The translations under genes and the position numbers were made by a program. This document shows positions 24,183 through 32,613 of a DNA stretch of 41,185 nt, one piece after another. The stretch is from a bacterium 1xD42-67 (GTDB lineage: Bacteria; Bacillota; Clostridia; Oscillospirales; Oscillospiraceae): contig RAYO01000035.1 of the NCBI GenBank assembly GCA_003612335.1, forward strand, positions 1 through 41,185, read 5' to 3'. The notes beneath the pieces were generated by a model. The model worked only from the letters and a program-made list of their open reading frames with translations, did no database searches and was not told where the DNA came from. Within the stretch, counting starts at the first letter, position 1. Each line of letters begins with the position of its first letter.

Positions 24183-26036
24183 TCAAACGTTGGGGGCGAT
24201 GGGGGCCAGCCCGGAATCGGAGGGGTGCAGCGGGGCGACCTCCGGCCTGACATTTGGATCGGCGGGGCCCTCCGGGACGGCGGTCCCGGGGTCAGTGGCG
24301 GTACCTGGGTCAGTTGTCGTCCCGGGATCGGTGGCTGTGCCCGGGGCAGTCGTCCCAGGGTCGGTGGCAGTACCGGGATCAGTGACAGTGCCAGGGACGG
24401 GGGGCTTGCCGTCCACCCAGGTGGAGGGATCGCCGTCAGCGGGGTTATAGTGATAGGTATTGGGGCGCATATTATACTTGCTTTTGCCCATGTCCTGGGT
24501 CTCGATCAGCTTGCCGTCCTTGTCGTAGATGTCCCGGTAAGTGTGGGCGCTGACCCCGGTGTAGGCGTACTGCTCCCGGTCCAGCACCAAAGTGCCCTGG
24601 GGGACGGTCTCGTCAGGCTCATAGACGGTGGTGGGCTTCACCCAGTTGTACTCGTCGCTCCTGGGGACGGCGTAGATCCCATCGGGGTTGGTACCGTAGA
24701 TCTTGACGTTCAGATAGCGCTTCCCGTTGGAATCGTAGCTGTTGGTCACGATCTTGATGGGGTAGTCCGTGCTGTTCCGAAAGCGGAAATCCTGCACGCC
24801 GAAGTACACGGTGGCGTCCATCCCCGGCTTCACATAGCCGGTATTGAAGCCGTGGGCCCAGCGCTCTACGATCTCCAGATCGGTGTGGAGCACCGCGAAA
24901 TAGATGGTGGAGGAGGGCTGGCACACGCCGCCGCCGATCCCGTCCTCCGACCGGCTGCCGGCGTAGATGGGGGCCTCCTTATAGCCGGCCTCAGCGGTGC
25001 GGCTGCCGGTGCAGGTGTTGTAGGAGAACTCCTCCCCAGGGAGGAGGATCACATCGTTGCAGGCCGAGGCGGCCAGCTTCACGTTGTGCTTGCGGTTGGC
25101 CGAGCCGGACACCGTGGTGGTGCCCTCCCCCAGGATGTCCCGGAAGAGCTTGCTCTCCAGGTCCTCCCGAGTCACCTTGGGCTGGGTCACCTGGGCGGGG
25201 ATGGAGAAGGTCTCGCCTGCCTTGGCGGCCTGATAGGCGGTCCGCAGGGCCTGGACGTCGAAGTCCACCCCCACAGCGTGGTCGCTCACCGCCATGGTCT
25301 GGGGGTCCAGCTGGGCGTCCTTCACCTCCTGGTACAGCTCCCGATGGATCGCGTCGAAGTCGGGCTCCTGGACCTCGCTCTTGGTGGCGGAGAGGACGGT
25401 GGTCTTGTTCACCCGCTCCGTCCCGCCGGACTGCTCTGCGAAGGCCTCCTGGAGACTCTGGGCGGCGTCGTTCCGGGCCTTCTCCCAGTCCACTGAGGCG
25501 ACAGGGGCTCCCTTGGTCATCACCAGCCGGTCCCCCTCGATGTGATAGGCGGCGTTCTCGGTCCCTGCCGCCACCGTCTGCTCCATCCGGTCCAGCAGGC
25601 CGCTCAGGGCGGGCTCATCCGCAGGCAGGGCCATGGGCACCTGGCTGGACATGCCCAGCATGTGGGCGGCCAGCACCGGTCCGCCGGTGAAGAAGTTCCC
25701 CCGGCCGACCTGGAAGGCGTCCTGGGCGCTCTGGACCGCGTCCACCTCCAGCTCCTCCATGTCCATGGCCTCGCTCATCCCCTCGTAGGTCAGGGAGAGG
25801 GCGATCCCGCCCTTCTGCCGGGAGACGGCGGTCTCCACCGCCGCCTGGGCCTGGTCTATGGTCATGTTGGACACGTCCACCCCTGCCACTGTCACGTTGG
25901 GCAGGATGGTCTGGCGGCTCCCTGCCCAGGCGCACAGGCCGATATAGGCGGCCGCCAGCACCCCGACCGTCACCCCGGTGACGATCCAGGGCAGCTTGCT
26001 GCCGCCCTCTTTTTTCGCGATCCGCTGTCCGTCCAT
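24183..26036 (-). CDS. VanW-family cell-wall protein
   Basis: About 617 aa. One membrane anchor near the N terminus (about 17-40), then an extracytoplasmic region with YoaR-type putative peptidoglycan-binding repeats (NVTVAGVDVSNMTIDQA..), the VanW domain (LPGEEFSYNTCTGSRT.., GGGVCQPSSTIYFA), a G5-like module, and a Pro/Thr/Asp-rich tail. The tail repeats TDPGTA/TDPGTT about seven times (24270-24400). The gene starts with two ATGs; the second (26036) is better spaced from GGAGGAG than the first (26039). The promoter carries a perfect WalR box (26115-26136), fitting a wall-maintenance role. Confidence 0.88.
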   Translation of the reverse strand: MDGQRIAKKEGGSKLPWIVTGVTVGVLAAAYIGLCAWAGSRQTILPNVTVAGVDVSNMTIDQAQAAVETAVSRQKGGIALSLTYEGMSEAMDMEELEVDAVQSAQDAFQVGRGNFFTGGPVLAAHMLGMSSQVPMALPADEPALSGLLDRMEQTVAAGTENAAYHIEGDRLVMTKGAPVASVDWEKARNDAAQSLQEAFAEQSGGTERVNKTTVLSATKSEVQEPDFDAIHRELYQEVKDAQLDPQTMAVSDHAVGVDFDVQALRTAYQAAKAGETFSIPAQVTQPKVTREDLESKLFRDILGEGTTTVSGSANRKHNVKLAASACNDVILLPGEEFSYNTCTGSRTAEAGYKEAPIYAGSRSEDGIGGGVCQPSSTIYFAVLHTDLEIVERWAHGFNTGYVKPGMDATVYFGVQDFRFRNSTDYPIKIVTNSYDSNGKRYLNVKIYGTNPDGIYAVPRSDEYNWVKPTTVYEPDETVPQGTLVLDREQYAYTGVSAHTYRDIYDKDGKLIETQDMGKSKYNMRPNTYHYNPADGDPSTWVDGKPPVPGTVTDPGTATDPGTTAPGTATDPGTTTDPGTATDPGTAVPEGPADPNVRPEVAPLHPSDSGLAPIAPNV

Positions 26037-26092
26037 CATATCTCCTCCGATCCGGCCCTGGGCCAGGATGTATCTGCGATCTCAGCCCTGAT

Positions 26093-26136
26093 ATTATAGC
26101 ACGCTCTTCCCCTGAAATAATTACAGAATAGTTACA
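26093..26136 (-). promoter_or_regulatory. VanW promoter with WalR-type box
   Basis: Minus strand: TGTAACTATTCTGTAAT (within 26115-26136) matches TGTWAH-N5-TGTWAH, the WalR (YycF) consensus, exactly. TATAAT follows at 26093-26098 without a -35 match. Confidence 0.6.
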
Positions 26137-26282
26137 ACTCCGCCGGGAGCACCGGCCAGACCCTGGGGCCCCTTCCAGAAAAAGGGGCCGAGCCGATCCT
26201 TCACCAAATTTTAAGGAAAATTTGATCTTCTTCTCTGAGGATCTGTGGTATAGTAGAGATACCAAGGTGCAGGGGGTGCAGG

Positions 26283-27467
26283 ATGACGGATTATCAAAGG
26301 AGCTCGGGCGGGATGTATGACCCGATTTATTGGCTGATCGCATTTGGGCTGATCGTCCTCAAGTACACCGCCCCGATCGGGGCGCTGATGATCGTTTTGA
26401 AGCTGGCAGGGAGGACGGGGCGGAAGAAGCGAAGGAGGATGCAGGGGCGCCACCCCTGCTACACACAGCAGGAGGGACAAGGCCCCGCCGGCGCCAGGAC
26501 CACCGGGGGCGCGTCTTGGGAGAGGCCTGTTCCGGAGCCCCCTCCGGCCCGGTCTAGGGGACAGGCGCCTGGCGATCCCACCGCCGCTCTGGACAAGACG
26601 GGCAGGATCTGGGCCATCGCCGGAGGGGCCACCGCCGCAGGCTGTCTCCTCGGCTTCATCGGCAGCCTGGGCGAGCCCCTCTACTGGCTGCTCCAGGGGG
26701 ATCTGCCTTTGTTCATGGAGGAGCTCACTGGTCCGATGGTCCTGCTCTGCTGTGTCATCGGCGGTCTGGGCGGTCTGTGGGCCGGTCTGCGCAAGCGCAG
26801 GCAAGCCCGGCGGTACCGCAGCTATCTGGCCATGATCGGCCGGCAGAGGGCGGTGTCCATCTCCGCTCTGGCCTCGGCCACCGGCCGTTCTCCCGGACGG
26901 GTGCGGGACGACCTGGCCGATATGCTGGACGGCGGCTTCTTCCCCCAGGGCTATCTGGACTACGGCGGGGACCGGCTGGTGCTCTCCGGCGAGGGCATCC
27001 CCCAGCATCCGGAGGAGCAGACCGCGCCCCCTCCTCCCTCTAGGGAGGACGAGGATGCCATCCTGGCGGAGATCCGGGCGGTGAGCGACGCCATCGACAA
27101 CGAGAAGCTCTCCGCCCAGACCGACCGGGTGGGGATCATCACCGCCAAGATCCTGGACTATCAGAAGTCCCACCCGGAGCGGGCCCCCCAGCTCCACAGC
27201 TTTTTGAGCTACTACCTGCCCACCACCCTGAAGATCCTCCGGGCCTACAGCCAGCTGGAGGACCAGGAGATCTCAGGCCGGAACATCACTGCCGCCATGG
27301 AGCGGATCGAGGGGATGATGGACAAGGTGGTGGAGGGCTTCGAGAAGCAGCTGGACCTCCTCTTCCAGGGGGACGCCATGGACATCACCGCCGACGTGGA
27401 GGTGCTGGAGCGGATGCTGGCCAAGGACGGCCTGTCCGGCCAGGGGGGCCTGACCCTGGTGCTTTGA
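26283..27467 (+). CDS. XpaC-like (5-bromo-4-chloroindolyl phosphate hydrolysis family) protein
   Basis: 394 aa. Two membrane segments (about 14-40, then a helical pair about 110-165) flank a basic, proline-rich linker. A winged-helix-like stretch (SISALASATGRSPGRVRDDL) follows. The C-terminal helical domain (YLPTTLKILRAYSQLEDQ.. to VLERMLAKDGL) is the hallmark of the XpaC family, which is often encoded next to the tellurite-type protein TelA; TelA is not seen here. The start ATG follows GGGGGTG. A -10 with TGN extension (TGGTATAGT, 26246-26254) drives it, divergent from the VanW gene. Molecular role unknown. Confidence 0.8.
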   Translation: MTDYQRSSGGMYDPIYWLIAFGLIVLKYTAPIGALMIVLKLAGRTGRKKRRRMQGRHPCYTQQEGQGPAGARTTGGASWERPVPEPPPARSRGQAPGDPTAALDKTGRIWAIAGGATAAGCLLGFIGSLGEPLYWLLQGDLPLFMEELTGPMVLLCCVIGGLGGLWAGLRKRRQARRYRSYLAMIGRQRAVSISALASATGRSPGRVRDDLADMLDGGFFPQGYLDYGGDRLVLSGEGIPQHPEEQTAPPPPSREDEDAILAEIRAVSDAIDNEKLSAQTDRVGIITAKILDYQKSHPERAPQLHSFLSYYLPTTLKILRAYSQLEDQEISGRNITAAMERIEGMMDKVVEGFEKQLDLLFQGDAMDITADVEVLERMLAKDGLSGQGGLTLVL

Positions 27468-27473
27468 CAAAAA

Positions 27474-27499
27474 AGACCGCCTCGATCCCGAGGCGGTCT
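27474..27499. terminator. bidirectional terminator between XpaC-like gene and folA
   Basis: An 11-bp stem AGACCGCCTCG/CGAGGCGGTCT with ATCC loop. On the minus strand a run of T follows, so it is a good folA terminator. Confidence 0.85.
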
Positions 27500-27501
27500 C
27501 T

Positions 27502-27978
27502 TCATATCCGTCTGTAGGTCACCCGGCGGTAACTGGTCCCGCCCTCCTCCTGGAGGGGGCCCTCCTCCACCGCCCGCCAGTCCGGACGGGCATCCAGGTC
27601 GGGGAGATGGCAGTCGGCGGAGAAGGTCCCCTGGACTTTGGTCACATAGGCGGTATCGCACCGGTCCAGCAGAGCCTGATACACCGAGGCCCCGCCGATG
27701 ACGAAGGCGTCTTCCGGCGCGGCGGCCAGCAGCTCCTCCAAACTGCGGAACACCTCCGCCCCCTCCGGGGCGAAGCTGGGATCCCGGGAGAGGATCAGGT
27801 TCCGCCGCCCCTTCAGGGGCCGCCCGCCGGGAAAGGTGGCCAGGGTCTTCCGGCCCAGGATCACGGCGTGGCCCATGGTGGTCTCGCGAAAATATCTCAG
27901 GTCGCCGGGGATATAGACGATCTGGTCCCCATCCTTCCCGATCCCCCACTCCTCATCTGCCAAAACGATCAGATCCAT
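27502..27978 (-). CDS. folA: dihydrofolate reductase
   Basis: 158 aa, the normal size. It reduces dihydrofolate to tetrahydrofolate with NADPH. Motifs: LADEEWGIGKDG, the active-site acid in IPGDLRYFRETT, HAVILGRKTLATFPGGRPL, and FVIGGASVYQALL. The position where many bacterial enzymes have Trp before the acidic residue differs (QIVYIPGD), which is common in clostridial forms. The ATG at 27978 suits the AAGGAGG spacing; the ATG at 27987 is almost on top of it. It is 33 nt downstream of thyA in one operon, so the reductase directly recycles the dihydrofolate made by thymidylate synthase. Confidence 0.95.
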   Translation of the reverse strand: MDLIVLADEEWGIGKDGDQIVYIPGDLRYFRETTMGHAVILGRKTLATFPGGRPLKGRRNLILSRDPSFAPEGAEVFRSLEELLAAAPEDAFVIGGASVYQALLDRCDTAYVTKVQGTFSADCHLPDLDARPDWRAVEEGPLQEEGGTSYRRVTYRRI

Positions 27979-28011
27979 CGAGAGCATCTCCTCCTTATCC
28001 GCCGGCGGCGG

Positions 28012-28842
28012 TCACACTGCTACAGGGATCTTTTGGTCCAGGGGGTGGGCCTGATAGCCCTCCAGAGCGACACTGTCTGGGGTGAAATCATAAAAATCCG
28101 TCACTCTGCCGTCCAGCTGGAACCTGGGTGCGCCGAAGGGCTCCCGGGCGATCAGCTCCTCCACGATGGGGACGTGGCGGTCGTAGATGTGGCAGTCGGC
28201 GATCACGTGGACCAGCTCCCCTGCCTCCAGACCGGACACCTGAGCGATCATGTGGAGGAGGACGGCGTACTGCATCACGTTCCAGCCGTTGGCGGTGAGC
28301 ATGTCCTGAGAGCGCTGGTTCAGGATGGCGTTGAGGACGTTCCCCGACACGTTGAAGGTCACAGACCAGGCACAGGGGTAGAGGGCCATCTCGCTCAGGT
28401 CGTGGTGGTTATAGAGGCTGGTGAGGATCCGCCGGGAGGCGGGGTCGTGCTTCAGATCCCAGAGCACCCTGTCCACCTGGTCCATCTCCCCCTGGGGATA
28501 GCGGTGCTTCACCCCCAGCTGATAGCCGTAAGCCTTCCCGATGGAGCCGGTCTCGTCGGCCCAGGCGTCCCAGATGTGGCTGCCGAGCTGATGGATGTCG
28601 TTGGACTTCTTCTGCCAGATCCACAGCAGCTCGTCCACCGCCGACTTCAGATACTGCCTGCGCACCGTGAGGATCGGGAACTCTTCGCGCAGGTCATACC
28701 GGTCCACCACTCCAAAAAGTTTGATGGTATGGGCGGGGGAGCCGTCCTCCCACCGGGGGCGGACCTCCCGGCCGGTGTCCCAGACCCCCTTGGACAGGAT
28801 CTCCTTGCAGTTTTGGATGAATACCTGGTCGGCATAGCTCAT
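28012..28842 (-). CDS. thyA: thymidylate synthase
   Basis: 276 aa. It methylates dUMP with methylene-tetrahydrofolate. Catalytic Cys is in LYPCAWSVTFNV, and the nucleotide-binding NQRSQDMLTANGWNVMQYA follows, then HIYDRHV. The usual PCH triplet reads PCA here, a substitution I recall from a clostridial subgroup. AAGGAGGG is well placed before the ATG at 28842; the longer frame to 29178 is not used. The promoter is at 28896-28924. Operon with folA. Confidence 0.95.
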   Translation of the reverse strand: MSYADQVFIQNCKEILSKGVWDTGREVRPRWEDGSPAHTIKLFGVVDRYDLREEFPILTVRRQYLKSAVDELLWIWQKKSNDIHQLGSHIWDAWADETGSIGKAYGYQLGVKHRYPQGEMDQVDRVLWDLKHDPASRRILTSLYNHHDLSEMALYPCAWSVTFNVSGNVLNAILNQRSQDMLTANGWNVMQYAVLLHMIAQVSGLEAGELVHVIADCHIYDRHVPIVEELIAREPFGAPRFQLDGRVTDFYDFTPDSVALEGYQAHPLDQKIPVAV

Positions 28843-28895
28843 GGCGGGGCCCTCCTTCACCGCTCTCCCATCCGGGAGGGAAAGATACAGTCTGC

Positions 28896-28924
28896 ATTGT
28901 AACATAAAAAGAGGCAGGACGCAA
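28896..28924 (-). promoter_or_regulatory. sigma-A type promoter for thyA-folA
   Basis: Minus strand: TTGCGT (28919-28924), 17 bp, TACAAT (28896-28901). Confidence 0.65.
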
Positions 28925-29011
28925 GCCTGCCCCAGATCGGATCTGACCATATGTGCCAAAATGTGCCAAAGACGGCGGCGGCCCCGTTCCCGCTCGGGAG
29001 ACAGGGCCCGT

Positions 29012-29221
29012 TCATTCCTCCGCGACCGTGAGGATGTCGGTGAGCTGGCAGTCCAGCGCCTCGATGATGCGGCCCAGGTTGTAGCCGTCCAGGCGATAGA
29101 CCTTGTTCTTGTAGTAACCGTCGATGACAGGATACCCGATGCCAGCCCGTTTTGACAGCTCATACCGGCTGATACCATGGCTGTCCAAATATTCTTTTAA
29201 GCAAAAGCGAACGACCTTCAT
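29012..29221 (-). CDS. HTH (Cro/CI type) regulator
   Basis: 69 aa, a single DNA-binding domain. FCLKEYLDSHGISRYELSKR leads into the recognition helix region (IGYPVIDGYYKNK) and the C-terminal helix pair LGRIIEALDCQLTDILTVAEE. It differs in subfamily from the regulator at 13929 but plays the same positional role: divergent from a 49-aa paralogous gene. GAGGGT precedes the ATG. A 12-bp inverted repeat (29224-29261) directly upstream is a likely operator. Confidence 0.85.
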   Translation of the reverse strand: MKVVRFCLKEYLDSHGISRYELSKRAGIGYPVIDGYYKNKVYRLDGYNLGRIIEALDCQLTDILTVAEE

Positions 29222-29223
29222 AG

Positions 29224-29261
29224 GATACCCTCTTTCTTAAACATATAATAAAGAGAGTATC
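29224..29261. promoter_or_regulatory. inverted-repeat operator between HTH and 49-aa genes
   Basis: GATACCCTCTTT and AAAGAGAGTATC are inverted with 11 of 12 matches, separated by 14 AT-rich bp. They flank the HTH gene's -10 region and end 7 bp before the -35 of the divergent promoter. Confidence 0.5.
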
Positions 29262-29267
29262 TACGGA

Positions 29268-29296
29268 TTGACAATCCCAATACTTTATTCTATAAT
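29268..29296 (+). promoter_or_regulatory. consensus sigma-A promoter for the 49-aa gene
   Basis: Perfect TTGACA (29268-29273), 17 bp, perfect TATAAT (29291-29296). It is probably very strong unless repressed. Confidence 0.85.
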
Positions 29297-29334
29297 TAAG
29301 AGTATATTGATATAAATATATAGGAGGGATACAA

Positions 29335-29484
29335 ATGACAGACTACAAAACATTATATCACCTGCTCTTCAACGCCATCACTGACGGGCTGGATGCTTTG
29401 GGACAGCTGGATGTGCCCAGAGCTACCCAGCTGCTGGAGGATGCTCAGATCCAGGCAGAGGAGATCCTTTTGGAAACAGAGTGA
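29335..29484 (+). CDS. 49-aa small protein, paralog of the one at 13622
   Basis: It opens MTDYKTLYHLLFNAITDGLD and ends AEEILLETE. AGGAGG lies 7 nt before the ATG, and a perfect consensus promoter drives it. It shares the pattern YxxxYHxLFNAxTDxxxxL and an Ala-rich C-terminal helix with the 48-aa protein at 13622-13768. It is amphipathic and helical with no signal peptide. The gene is divergent from an HTH gene and followed by M-family repeats, the same arrangement as at the other locus. Function unknown. Confidence 0.8.
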   Translation: MTDYKTLYHLLFNAITDGLDALGQLDVPRATQLLEDAQIQAEEILLETE

Positions 29485-29570
29485 AAGAGGCGCATACGCG
29501 CCCCGAAACGTCAAAAAAGCAGCCGCAGGACAGAGGGCACCATGAGCCTCCCTGTCCGCCTGGGGGCGGG

Positions 29571-29701
29571 GAGGCCCTCTCAGTCTGGCCTGCGGCCAGC
29601 CAGCTCCCCCAAAGGGGGAGCCAAGACGCAGACCTTACCGCGTCCGCCCTTGCCTCCCCCTTTGGGGGAGGTGGCATCCGCGGAGCGGATGACGGAGAGG
29701 G
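29571..29701. repeat. M-family repeats M2a and M2b
   Basis: M2a (29571-29627) is the inverse of M1: GGCTCCCCCTTTGGGGGAGC hairpin plus a second stem GGCTGG..CCAGAC that differs from M1 but still pairs. M2b (29650-29701) has GCCTCCCCCTTTGGGGGAGG, then ATCCGCGGAGCGGAT and GACGGAGAGGG, a related subtype. No gene lies between 29485 and 29898. Confidence 0.7.
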
Positions 29702-29898
29702 CAAAAGGCGCCTAGTCCGCTGCGGGGGACAGGAGTTTTTGGACACGAGCGGTCGCCGCAGTATGGCCGAAGGATCTGACTTGGATGCTGCTGCCGCGAT
29801 CCCTCCAGAAACGCCGCGCTATTATGGATAAATAAATGCAGATGATATCTTCATTATTTGTGCGATCGAACGAAAATAACGTGGAGCCGCTGCTCAGC

Positions 29899-29927
29899 TT
29901 GACTTTGTCGCTTCTTTGCGCTACACT
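29899..29927 (+). promoter_or_regulatory. sigma-A type promoter for the symporter gene
   Basis: TTGACT (29899-29904), 17 bp, TACACT (29922-29927). Confidence 0.65.
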
Positions 29928-29973
29928 TCAACGGTACAAAGCGTCAAAGCAGACGCAAAGAGAGGACTGATCC

Positions 29974-31551
29974 ATGATGGCTGTCAAACTGACCATGCTG
30001 CTGGTGTTCTTCGGTGTGATGGTGGGCATCGGGCTGTACTGCCGCAAGAACGCCGCCGACGTCAGCGGTTTCGTCCTGGGCGGGCGGTCTGTGGGCCCCT
30101 GGCTCACCGCCTTCGCCTACGGGACCTCCTATTTCTCCGCCGTGGTCTTCGTGGGCTACGCCGGGCAGTTCGGCTGGAAATACGGGATCGCCGCCACCTG
30201 GGCGGGGATCGGCAACGCAGTGCTGGGCTCTCTGCTGGCCTGGGTGGTGCTGGGCCGCCGCACCCGGATCATGACCCAGCATCTGGACTCAGCCACCATG
30301 CCCGAGTTCTTCGGCAAGCGGTTCGGGTCCCAGTCGCTGAAGATCGCCGCGTCGGTGATCATCTTCATCTTCCTGATCCCATACACCGCCAGCCTCTATA
30401 ACGGCCTGTCCCGTCTGTTCGGCATGGCCTTCGACATCGACTACTCGGTCTGCGTCATCGTCATGGCTGTCCTCACCGGCGTCTACGTCATCGCCGGGGG
30501 CTATATGGCCACCGCCATCAACGACTTCATCCAGGGCATCATCATGCTCTTCGGCATCTGCGCCGTGATCGCGGCGGTGCTGGGCAGCCAGGGGGGCTTT
30601 ATGGCGGCCCTCACCAAGCTGGCCCAGGTGTCCAACGAGACCGCCGCCGGTCCGGTGGCCGGGGCTCCTGGGGTGTTCGCCTCCTTCTTCGGCCCCGACC
30701 CGGTGAACCTGCTGGGCGTGGTGATCCTCACCTCCCTGGGTACCTGGGGCCTGCCCCAGATGGTCCAGAAGTTCTACGCCATCAAGAGCGAGAAGTCCAT
30801 CAACACCGGCACCGTGATCTCCACCCTCTTCGCCATGGTGGTGGCCGGGGGCTGCTACTTCCTGGGGGGCTTCGGCCGGCTGTTCTCCGACGTGGTGGGC
30901 GTCACCGAGGCGGGCACCCCTGTGGGCGGCTTCGACGCCGTCATCCCCGCCATGCTTTCCGGCCTGCCCGATATCCTGCTGGCGGTGGTAGTGATTCTGG
31001 TGCTGTCCGCCTCCATGTCCACCCTCAGCTCCCTGGTGCTCACCTCCAGCTCCACCCTCACCCTGGACCTGCTGAAGGACCATGTGGTCAAGGATATGGA
31101 CCAGAAAAAGCAGGTCTTTGTGATGCGGTGCCTCATCGTGGTGTTCATCGCCATCTCGGTGGTGCTGGCCATCATCCAGTACCGGTCCAACGTCACCTTC
31201 ATCGCCCAGCTCATGGGGGTGTCCTGGGGCGCCCTGGCCGGGGCCTTCCTGGCCCCGTTCCTCTACGGCCTGTACTGGAAGGGGACCACCAAGGCCGCCT
31301 GCTGGACCAGCTTCCTCTTCTCTACAGTGGTCATGCTGGCCGACATCTCCCCCCTGAAGGTCCACTTTCCCGCCCTGCTGGTCTCTCCCATCAACTGCGG
31401 CGCGTTCTGCATGATCGCCGGGCTGGTGATCGTGCCGGTGGTATCCCTCTTTACCGCCAAGCCCAAGAAGGAGCTGGTGGACGACGCCTTCTCCTGCTAC
31501 GAGGAAAAGGTCACTGTCCGCAAGAGCCAGGCCCTGGGCGACCCCCAGTAA
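29974..31551 (+). CDS. sodium:solute symporter (SSS family)
   Basis: 525 aa with about 13 membrane segments. Family features are GFVLGGRSVGPWLTAFAYG near the N terminus, GGYMATAINDFIQGIIM (the conserved GG..A..TD/ND..Q motif), and TWGLPQMVQKFYAIKS. It imports an organic solute with Na+; PutP, PanF and sugar carriers share this fold, so substrate is undetermined. AGAGGA precedes tandem ATGs. Monocistronic, with its own promoter and terminator. Confidence 0.92.
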   Translation: MMAVKLTMLLVFFGVMVGIGLYCRKNAADVSGFVLGGRSVGPWLTAFAYGTSYFSAVVFVGYAGQFGWKYGIAATWAGIGNAVLGSLLAWVVLGRRTRIMTQHLDSATMPEFFGKRFGSQSLKIAASVIIFIFLIPYTASLYNGLSRLFGMAFDIDYSVCVIVMAVLTGVYVIAGGYMATAINDFIQGIIMLFGICAVIAAVLGSQGGFMAALTKLAQVSNETAAGPVAGAPGVFASFFGPDPVNLLGVVILTSLGTWGLPQMVQKFYAIKSEKSINTGTVISTLFAMVVAGGCYFLGGFGRLFSDVVGVTEAGTPVGGFDAVIPAMLSGLPDILLAVVVILVLSASMSTLSSLVLTSSSTLTLDLLKDHVVKDMDQKKQVFVMRCLIVVFIAISVVLAIIQYRSNVTFIAQLMGVSWGALAGAFLAPFLYGLYWKGTTKAACWTSFLFSTVVMLADISPLKVHFPALLVSPINCGAFCMIAGLVIVPVVSLFTAKPKKELVDDAFSCYEEKVTVRKSQALGDPQ

Positions 31552-31569
31552 AATTCTCTCTTTCCAATT

Positions 31570-31614
31570 GGCGGGGCCTGTGGTATGCTATACGACAGGC
31601 CCCGCCGGTTTTTA
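31570..31614 (+). terminator. symporter terminator
   Basis: A 12-bp stem GGCGGGGCCTGT/ACAGGCCCCGCC followed by GGTTTTTA. Confidence 0.88.
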
Positions 31615-31619
31615 TCCCG

Positions 31620-31695
31620 TGTAGGGGCGGATATTATCCGCCCGTTTTTACGGGGCCGCGCTGTGTATCGCGGGCGGGTAATACCCGCCCCTACA
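31620..31695. repeat. REP-like palindromic element R4
   Basis: Begins TGTAGGGGCGGATATTATCC and ends GGGCGGGTAATACCCGCCCC then TACA. It is the most complete copy: each terminus is a small palindrome and the two termini are inverted to each other. Confidence 0.8.
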
Positions 31696-31724
31696 TTACG
31701 AACCCAGAAAGGAATCCTGCACCC

Positions 31725-32582
31725 ATGATCTTCGACATCCACACCCACACCTTCCCCGACAAGATCGCAGCCGCCACCATCCAAAAGCTCCAGTCCATGT
31801 CCCACACCGTGGCCTTCTCTGACGGCACCGAGGCGGGACTGCGGGCCTCCATGGACAGGGCCGGCATCGACGGCGGTCTGGTCCTCCCGGTGGCCACCAG
31901 CGCCCGGCAGGTGGTCCACGTCAACGACGCCTCCGCCCAGCTCAACGACCGGGCCCCAGAGACCGGCCTGTGGTCTTTTGGCTGTATGCACCCCGACTTC
32001 CCGGACTGGAAGGACGAGCTGGCCCGCATCGCGGAGCTGGGCATGAAGGGGGTCAAGCTCCACCCCATCTACCAGGGGCTGGATTTCGACGACCCCCGCT
32101 ACCTGCGGATCCTGGACCGGTGCGGCGAGCTGGGGCTGATCGTCCTCACCCACGCCGGGCGGGACATCGGCTTCCCCCTCCGTGACCACTGCACCCCGGA
32201 GATGACACTCAACGCCCTGAAGCAGGTGGGACCGGTGGAGCTCATCCTGGCCCACATGGGGGGCTGGCGGGAGTGGGACCGGGTGGAGGCCCTCCTGCCC
32301 GACACCGGCGTCTATCTGGACACCGCCTTCGCTTTGGGCCGCATCTCTCCCCTGGGTGACGGCTACTATGGCCCCTCTGACCTGCCCCTGATGGAGGTGG
32401 AGCAGTTCGTCCGCATGGTGCGGGAGTTCCCTGGCCGGGTCCTCTTCGGCACTGACTCCCCCTGGCGGGACCAGCGGGAGGGCGTAGCCCTCATCGAGGC
32501 CCTCCCCCTCACCCGGGAGGAAAAGGACGGCATTTTGGGAGGCTATGCCCAGAAGCTGCTGGGGCTCGTCCCTTTTTCTTAA
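31725..32582 (+). CDS. amidohydrolase-related metal-dependent hydrolase
   Basis: 285 aa TIM-barrel protein. The N-terminal metal site is MIFDIHTHTFPD. GVKLHPIYQGLDFDDPRY, VLTHAGRD, LAHMGG and LFGTDSPW follow in the order expected for PF04909-type hydrolases or decarboxylases. The ATG at 31725 gives the canonical HTH start; the frame extending upstream is a shadow of the symporter. The ribosome-binding site AAAGGA is rather far (11 nt). It is separated from the YbaK gene by 31 nt. The substrate cannot be inferred. Confidence 0.87.
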   Translation: MIFDIHTHTFPDKIAAATIQKLQSMSHTVAFSDGTEAGLRASMDRAGIDGGLVLPVATSARQVVHVNDASAQLNDRAPETGLWSFGCMHPDFPDWKDELARIAELGMKGVKLHPIYQGLDFDDPRYLRILDRCGELGLIVLTHAGRDIGFPLRDHCTPEMTLNALKQVGPVELILAHMGGWREWDRVEALLPDTGVYLDTAFALGRISPLGDGYYGPSDLPLMEVEQFVRMVREFPGRVLFGTDSPWRDQREGVALIEALPLTREEKDGILGGYAQKLLGLVPFS

Positions 32583-32613
32583 AAGAAAAAGAAGAGAAGG
32601 AAGGAGTTTCGTC

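Noticed and set aside
24195..24420. Repeats in this stretch considered as a CRISPR-like array
   Set aside because: They are short, degenerate and in frame with the VanW gene, encoding TDPGT units; no spacer/repeat structure.
29485..29973. Possible ORFs in the repeat-rich spacer
   Set aside because: Frames here translate the M-family palindromes and are arginine/proline-rich noise; no start signals.
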